Below, piece after piece: positions 57,337 through 64,000 of a stretch of 64,000 nucleotides of DNA (position 1 is the first letter of the stretch; every line of letters begins with the position of its first letter). This DNA comes from Brachionus rotundiformis (lineage: Eukaryota; Rotifera; Eurotatoria; Ploima; Brachionidae): assembly GCA_016802295.1 (NCBI GenBank), contig JAESIW010000180.1, positions 1,863,619 to 1,927,618 on the forward strand. Direction: 5' to 3'. The position numbers and the translations under genes were made by a program. The notes under the pieces were generated by a model. It was given only the letters and a program-made list of their open reading frames with translations. It made no database searches and had not been told where the DNA came from.

Positions 57337-58952
57337 ATGTCTGGCAGTGATCATTTGCCAAAGTTGAGCATAAATTCACCAACATCCTCAAACTCTTCAA
57401 GCAACCAATCGTTGACTCAAGCTGGTTTAACCAAACAGAACAACATTTTAAATCCATCAAATTCAGTAACAATACCCACGACGACCATATCATCTCAATC
57501 GATAATGAACAATAACCATCGATATGTTAAATTTAATGTTGGTGGTCGTTTATTTACAACAAGTTTGGACACTCTTTTGAAACAAGATAACATGTTTAGA
57601 GCTATGTTCTCTGGTCGAATGGATGTATGCACTGACATAGATGGTTATATTTTGATAGATCGAAGTGGAAAGCATTTTGAATTTATTTTAAATTATTTGA
57701 GAGATGAGGACACTCATCAATACTTAAACCAATTATTAGATGATCAGATAAATTATCAATTTAATCCAATTTTAACTCAAAAAAGCAATTTCAATTCTAA
57801 TTTAGTTTCAAGCTCAAGTAGAGTATTTTTTTCTGATTTTGATTTATATGAGTTGTTAAAAGAAGCAAAATTCTATTGCATTACACCATTGGTAAATTTA
57901 ATTGAGCAAAAATTAAAGCTTATTCAGCAGTTGACATTTATGATCAATCAATCGAATTCAAATGAACCCTATTTTGGCTCTTCTATTGTGAGCATGGTAA
58001 CTTCTAAAAGTGATCTACACAAAATATTAAATTCTACAGATAAAGTAAGTATTTTTTTTTTTTAAATTAATTTTATCTTTAAACAAATTGTTAAATAAAA
58101 ATTTTTTAGCCATGTATTCGTTTATTGATAAATAGACACAACAATAAATATTCATACACAAATAGTTCAGATGATAATTTACTAAAAAATATTGAATTGT
58201 TTGAAAGAATGGCTATCAAATTTAAAAACCGCATAATGTTCATTAAAGATACCGCAAGCAATGAAGAAATATGTTGTTGGTATTTTCATGGAAATGGTAA
58301 AAAGCTATCCGAAGTTTGCTGTACAAGTATAGTTTACACAACAGAGAAGAAGCAAACAAAAGTTGAATTTCCTGATTCTAAAATTCTTGAGGAAATTTTT
58401 GTTAACGCAGTGTTGTTTGAGACCAAAGAGCAATCATCGAATAATTCTAATATAAGCAGTGTTAACTTTATTAATAATGATGGACCAAGTTCCAATCAAT
58501 ACAACGACCAAGATTCAAACGAAAGTACAGTTACTACTCCGAATTTGTTGGAAGAGCAAATGCCAAGACTAAGTATTGGATCATTGCATCAGCATCAACA
58601 TAATGGCAATCAAATAGTTAACAGTGCTTTAAATGCTGTTTCATCAGTTATAAATAATATAAACTTGGCACCATCTGGCTCCAATTCGTCGAATTTCTCG
58701 TCACCAAGTACCAATAATCCTCAAATTCACTTAAACCAAACAGCCAATCAACCATCAAACCCACAACCTAATTCATTCGGAACCGGTCATCATACCAATC
58801 ACCAAAATGTTTGCCATAATAACAGTAATCCAACTAATTCAGTTAATAATAATTTAATATCATCTACGTCATCAAATTTGATTTCTATTGCAAATAGCTT
58901 GGCAAATTCAGCCCGACGGACTAATTCAGGCGCAAACAGCTCTTTAAGATAA
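57337..58952 (+). CDS. BTB/POZ protein of the BACURD family (KCTD10/KCTD13/TNFAIP1)
   Basis: BACURD proteins are substrate adaptors of cullin-3 ubiquitin ligases; RhoA is a target in vertebrates. Exons 57337-58044 and 58110-58952 with a 65-bp intron give 516 residues, against about 315-330 in vertebrates. The BTB/T1 domain begins at RYVKFNVGGRLFTTSLDTL (residue 62) and includes MFSGRMDV and LIDRSGKHFEFILNYLRDE. The family C-terminal domain is very well kept: NRHNNKYSYTNSSDDNLLKN, EICCWYFHGNGKKLSEVCCT and SIVYTTEKKQTKVEFPD. Three additions are unusual: a 60-residue Ser/Asn-rich N-terminus, an insertion of about 40 residues inside the BTB domain (125-165), and a tail of about 175 residues made mostly of Asn, Ser, His and Gln. 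The ATG at 57337 sits in a good context. Confidence 0.93.
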
Positions 58953-58965
58953 ATTAAATTTTAGT

Positions 58966-59129
58966 TACCGTATTCCCTTGTTCGATTATGCTGCACTACA
59001 ACCTAAAAAATGTAAATTAAAATATCAAATTAAAATTTTTACAGCATGGGTGAGATGTACTTTGGTGCATGGTCCAACAACTGGTATCTTAGCTTATGGT
59101 GCAGCATAATCGAACGAGGGAATACGGTA
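58966..59129. mobile_element. MITE with about 30-bp terminal inverted repeats, TA-flanked
   Basis: 58966-58996 and 59099-59129 are inverted copies of each other over 31 bp with one mismatch. If the outermost TA on each side is the target duplication, the element is 58968-59127 (160 bp) with 29-bp terminal repeats beginning CCGTATTCCC. A TA duplication is typical of Tc1/mariner-type elements. The interior has no coding capacity. It begins 13 bp after the BACURD stop codon, so it lies in that gene's 3'UTR. Confidence 0.88.
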
Positions 59130-60476
59130 TCTATCTAAATAATGACTTAAATTGATTTGAGACTTATTTGCAAGTTGTTATCTTTATATTTAATAATTAT
59201 TTGAATTTGAACTTACAAGATAAAAATTAGTCAAGACAAGTAATCTTGTTTTCTTAAATATTGCTAAAATTTTATACATAGATTATTGTTTATTTATTTT
59301 ATACAATAAAAATTTTTTTCAAAATTTTTTTTTTTTAAATATTTAATTAGATTAGTCAAATTGTTCGTCTCAATACATATCTTATTTATATATGAAAAGT
59401 AAAAAATTTAATTAAAAATTGAATGATTTTTCAAAATTATTTTCAATGATAAAAACTAAAAATTAAATTAAATTTTGGTTTTGTGTTGATAATTAAACAA
59501 AAAGTAAAAATAGGCTAAATTTAAAATTAAGATGAGAATAAATTCATTTTTGTTTGAATTAAATTTTATTTAAAGAATTTTAATATTTAAAAAAAAATAT
59601 ACATAAATAAATTCGATGTTCATTCTTTTAAGCGCTGTTTTAATAATTTCAAAATAGGCTTCTAAATAAAATAATATAAATATATTTAAAAAATAAAAAA
59701 AATTTAAAAATGAAATATAAGATTTTATTTAATTAAATTCCAGCAAAAGAAAAAATTAAAAAAAATAGTTTGAATTTTCGTAATAATTGATTAGAGCAGT
59801 TAAAGAGAGTTAGGTTTTATTTTTTATTTCGTACTACCGAATACTTTCATTAACTAATTCCAAGCTGGACTGCTTAGAGCGTGAATATTTTCATATTACT
59901 TTTTTGTTCAAATGTAAAATAAAAAATACATATTCAGACTTATTGAAGCTAAAAAACCCAGCGGATTTAATTTAGATCTCTTATTGCCGTCGAACAAAAA
60001 ATTTAAAAAATCTCTTCTCAAACAAAAAATTTTTAAAAACTATATAAAAGTATAAAATGACAGATTACAATTTTTACGTAAGTGATAAGGAAGTTTTTGA
60101 ATAGAAAAATAGCCATAGAATACATTACAAAATTGACTTGAGCACTTATAGCAAAATGTTCTAAAACAAATTGGCTTTGTAGTTAATGTGGTTCATTTTA
60201 GGTCACAGTATCACAGTAAGTACCATTTGCATTGAGAGTTTCAGTCTTTTTTTAAACCGAGCGAACAATTCTTTAGAATCTTGTTTAAATATCTTCATCA
60301 TTCATCTTAGCTATCACCCCAAAATATCGATTTCTTCGATTTAACCTTCTAATATTTATATATTATTTTTTATAACAAATACTTATTTCATTGAATGTTT
60401 TTTTCAGAAATTTTTTTTAATTTTATAAGTTTAAATGAAAAAAAAGAATGGTTTTGTTTTATACTAAATATGGTCA
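59130..60476. other. Spacer between converging BACURD and PP2A B55 genes
   Basis: AT-rich with long A and T runs. No coding-like frame. It holds the two 3' flanks. Confidence 0.5.
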
Positions 60477-62832
60477 TCACAGAGACATGGTCGTGTTCTG
60501 AGACGACGTTTGTTGTGTTTGTACATTAGGTGTATTTGTGAAGCCACTTGTATGAGCTGTATAAAATGATGTATTCAATTGAATTTGGTTTATTTGGTTT
60601 TGAGAGTTTTGCATCTGTGCCGGATTCTGAGTGTTCATTGGTGTTGTCGTACTAAAGGTGCTGTTCGGTAATGTGTTAAAACAGTTCATAGACGTGTTGG
60701 ATGAGATTGTGTTACAAGACGAAATGTACGAGGACATGGAGCTGGTTGGACTGGTGCTTTCTTTGTTGTAGAAGAGATACAGGTTATTTGTGGCGGCTAT
60801 GGCAATAATGTTGTCCTTTGGATGCCATGAAGTGTGTAGTATTTTTTTGGTAAAGTCCAAACTGTCCACGTTTACCTCGTCTTTGTACGAATTAGCTTTG
60901 CCATTCATTAGGTTGTTTCGCTTTGAATTGAGTAAAGGCGATGAATTTCCATTTGTTTGTCCGTTCGACAAATTGGTATTGGTAACTCGTTTTGGTCTTA
61001 GTAGTTGTCTCGGTTTTGTCTGCTCCCTGGAACACTCGAACATCAACTCCTGCTTGGAATTTCGATTAAACGATTTGAAAAAATTGTTATAAGAGCCTGT
61101 TAGGATATGGCTAGAAAAAAAAATGGTAAATTGGTAAATTATTTTTTTCCACTTGATTAAATCGAATGCTTACTCGTCGTTCGAACTCCAACTACACTCA
61201 AATTTGTCAAAGATACAGTCGTTTTCATACAATACACAAAGTTTGTTCCTTAAGTAATCGTGTACACTGTAGGTTTCCACTGGTCGATTTTCCATATTCA
61301 AGTCCCATATTTTGACATGTAGGTAATCTCTTGTGCACAGATAGCGACCCGAATGACTAAACTTTACATCCGATATTGAGCTTATAATTTCGGAAAAAAA
61401 GTTCTTGGTCGTGGGGTCCTCTCTCTCCTCGAAAACTAACATTATCAAATTAATTTATATTTAAATTATTTTCTATTAGCTAAAGATGGTTACTTTTTGC
61501 CTGGCTATCGCACAAGGCCGACTGACGCATGTCACATAGACGTATTATTCCTTTACTACTACTGTACACAAATAGATTGCATTCTTTTGGATGGAACTCG
61601 GCAGCCGTGATCACTTCGGTCAATTCTTCCATATTAGCCGGTTTTATATCAACAATATCTATTTTAAAAATACAAATTAACTCAAAAAAATAAATAAATT
61701 TCTTCAAGTTTAATTTTTTATTCAAATTTTACTCAAATTTCATTCATTTTATAATGTAAAAAAATCAAATTTGTCTTTATTTCTAGAATAGTAAACCTAT
61801 CACAGGTGTTGTGAACTGTTTGAATTTTTTTAAGTACTTTTTGATTTTAATTAAAGTAAATTTAAGATAAAAATTTTACTAGTTTAAAAAAATTTAGGTT
61901 TAATTAGATGTGGGCTGAAATTTTATGATTTATTAAATGACTCAAAAAGTTGTAAGGTTTGCAGATAATATAAATGTTAATTAAAGTATTAAATAACTCA
62001 CTGAATGATTGATTGGTGATCTCAATGTGCCAAAGGTTTATGCGTAAATCATCGGCTGACATAAATGTTTCTTGATCACTGTTAAGCGAAATGGAATTAA
62101 TGTGGTATGTGTGCGCATTGGCAAATACACGTTTTGGTATTGCTTCGACCTCAATTCGGTCCATATATTTAACCACAGGTATACTTACTGTCCTAATAAA
62201 GCCGTTTATGTCATCGCGCACGGTTATATTTCCGTTCATAAGACTAGTATGATTTTGGTAATGACTGTATTCCGTGGAGGCTGCCGATGACTGGATTATG
62301 GCTCGCTTATTACGCTCTCTAATCTTCCAGAGTTTTACTGTTTTGTCGTTTGTGGAAAGTAGGAAGTGAGCCATGTTTTTTCGCCTCAACCATTTGATTT
62401 TGTTTATTTTCTCCTCGATTTCCAAGCTCTTCAGATAGTCGAATTCAGCTTCATGACTCTGAAATGTACTATAAACATTGTACTCGGTTCTCAGGTTGTT
62501 GAAGTCACTTTGCTGAAGTTGAGATTTAGACTGCTGTTCACGTTGGAATATGACTATGCGACCGCCTTTGTCGCCAGTAGCCAGCAGCTCGCCATCCTCG
62601 TTAAACTCAACTGTGCTTATTATGTCCGCTTAAATGTGCTATTATTAGTCAAAATGGAATACAAGGCTGCCAATCTGGATACATACCTTCATTGACCTCA
62701 TCCTCCATGGTGCCCTTGACTTGCGAGAAGTACCATTGGGCCTCGCCACCGGAGTCTATTAAAGGATTAGAAACTACATGAAAAAATTTCATTTTATTCT
62801 TTAAAAAAAGGCAAATTTTACGCACCAGTCAT
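60477..62832 (-). CDS. PPP2R2: PP2A regulatory B subunit, B55 family (PPP2R2)
   Basis: B55 is a WD40-propeller subunit that selects substrates for protein phosphatase 2A, for example at mitotic exit. Coding exons 62832-62826 (7 nt: ATG ACT G), 62755-62687, 62628-62002, 61658-61494, 61435-61174 and 61110-60477 give 587 residues (human 447). Introns are 70, 58, 343, 58 and 63 bp. Highly conserved blocks include [93 protein letters not shown] and LHTSWHPKDNIIAIAATNNL. Extra material: an insertion of about 25-30 residues after KIRERNKR, a Ser/Asn-rich insertion after RPKRV, and a tail of about 90 residues rich in Ser, Thr, Asn and Gln after the normal family end (NLYLF). The tiny first coding exon is required by frame and by the MTDSGGEAQWYFSQVKG start. 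Confidence 0.95.
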
Positions 62833-64000
62833 TTCACTATCGTATGATTCCCAATCCAGTTTTGACGCTTATTATTACGAACAATTTTGCACTTAATTCA
62901 ATAAATATCTACTAAAAAGGTACCCAAATAGACCAAATTGTTGGGGATGGTTGGCAAAACTTTTTTTTTTCTCACTGACAAAAAACTTTAAATACAAAAA
63001 ATATAAAAAACAAAATTAACAAACAAATGTTCTGTTATGGCGCTTATTTGGTGAATGTTGGCTACAAAAATTTCTTTAAAAAAATAAAATTTAATTTTAA
63101 TTTTAAAAAGCCGAAATTTGGAAATCTTTAGCAGTCGAATCGATAAGAAGTAAACTTTGTTGATGATTGTTGCAAGAAATGCATTCATTAATAGAGAGGA
63201 TCATAAATGGGTAATAAAGACATATTTGACTAAACTGAGCGCTTACTGCCAATCTTGGCTTCCAAACCTGCACCCCCCCTGGTACAATATTCGACTTTAG
63301 CGAGAGAGAGTGAGAGTTTCTTTTGAAATTATTCATTTGAAATCATAATTTTGAAACATCTCTTTGCATTCAATACCACACGCTCAACAGACACTTACAC
63401 ACTTATATACATTTAAAATTTATTTAACTTAAAAAACATACATAATAAACTTACAACATGAATTTTGCTGTTAAAAAAGATAATTAAAATATTCAAGGAA
63501 AAGAGATTTTGGTTCAATCACTCTGATCTTAGAACAAGATTGTTTGCTTATCGATTTGTGACGGGTGTTCAGGAATTATCATCATCATAATTTTTATCAT
63601 TAATCAATGGTAAAAATATTAAAAGCGCAATTTTAAAAAATGCTAATTGAAATAAACTATCTGTAATTGTTTTAAACATTCTAACACAATTTTTATCTAT
63701 TCTCCTTTTCACAACAAATCTAAATTACTACTCTTTTTTTAAATTAATTTTTAAAAAAAAAGTTTAATTTCAACTGCACATGCAAAAATAAGAAATAATT
63801 TTGAAAAAATTTTTATAACAACGCTAAATGCTTATTCACGATGTATTTTTTGTTAATGTTAAATTTTGGCGGAGGGAAAGCGGTTTAATTATTTAAGAAA
63901 TAATTTAAAATTAATTAACTTTGTGGTGTTTAATTAAGAGATTTACTGCTCCAAAATTAACTTGCTGAAAGACATGAGAAAAAAGTCACAAACTTAGAAT
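62833..64000. other. Upstream region of the PP2A B55 gene
   Basis: Likely 5'UTR and promoter of the minus-strand B55 gene. A less AT-rich patch at about 63236-63320, with a C run (cacccccccc) and a GA-rich run (gagagagagtgagag), stands out from the flanks and could be an untranslated exon or promoter element. The overlapping open frames on either strand are not protein-like. Confidence 0.4.

Noticed and set aside
63103..63336. Overlapping minus-strand frames upstream of PP2A B55
   Set aside because: No protein-like pattern and no splice connection to the B55 frame, which starts cleanly at 62832.

Overview
The window is strongly AT-rich nuclear DNA from a small animal. The protein set is metazoan: mitochondrial Hsp70, ACSS3, FANK1, RNase H2 subunit A, asteroid homologue, EVI5, MGAT1, a BACURD-type BTB protein and PP2A B55. 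Genes carry many very short GT-AG introns, mostly 47-70 bp. Several start codons follow directly after a pyrimidine-rich AG. Encoded proteins have Ser/Asn-rich insertions and tails. This fits best a monogonont rotifer such as Brachionus; another small spiralian is possible. No prokaryotic, viral or CRISPR feature was seen.

Layout. 1-12.9 kb is gene-poor and holds three orphan reading frames. 12.9-14.9 kb is the mitochondrial Hsp70 gene. 14.9-23.4 kb is an 8.4 kb stretch with no intact gene, but with a decayed mariner-type transposase and one open coding-like fragment. 23.4-26.9 kb carries two orphan single-exon genes. 28.0-39.9 kb is a dense block: an ankyrin gene (-), ACSS3 (+), FANK1 (+), then a tight minus-strand trio transcribed ASTE1 -> RNASEH2A -> small TIR-domain protein, with 120 and 158 bp between coding regions. 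39.9-44.3 kb is empty. 44.3-49.8 kb is EVI5 (11 exons, including a 21-nt microexon). 50.4-51.8 kb holds a broken gene, a doubtful small ORF and a perfect GC-rich hairpin. 52.5-56.2 kb has an MFSD8-like transporter and MGAT1 (both -). 57.3-59.0 kb is a BACURD gene with a TA-flanked MITE 13 bp after its stop. 60.5-62.8 kb is PP2A B55 (-).

Most named genes are unrelated housekeeping or signalling genes. Groupings that may mean something are the ASTE1/RNASEH2A/TIR trio, which could be one polycistronic transcript resolved by trans-splicing, and the MGAT1/MFSD8-like pair 290 bp apart. Exon boundaries were read by eye from splice sites, frame continuity and remembered family sequences. No search or alignment was run.
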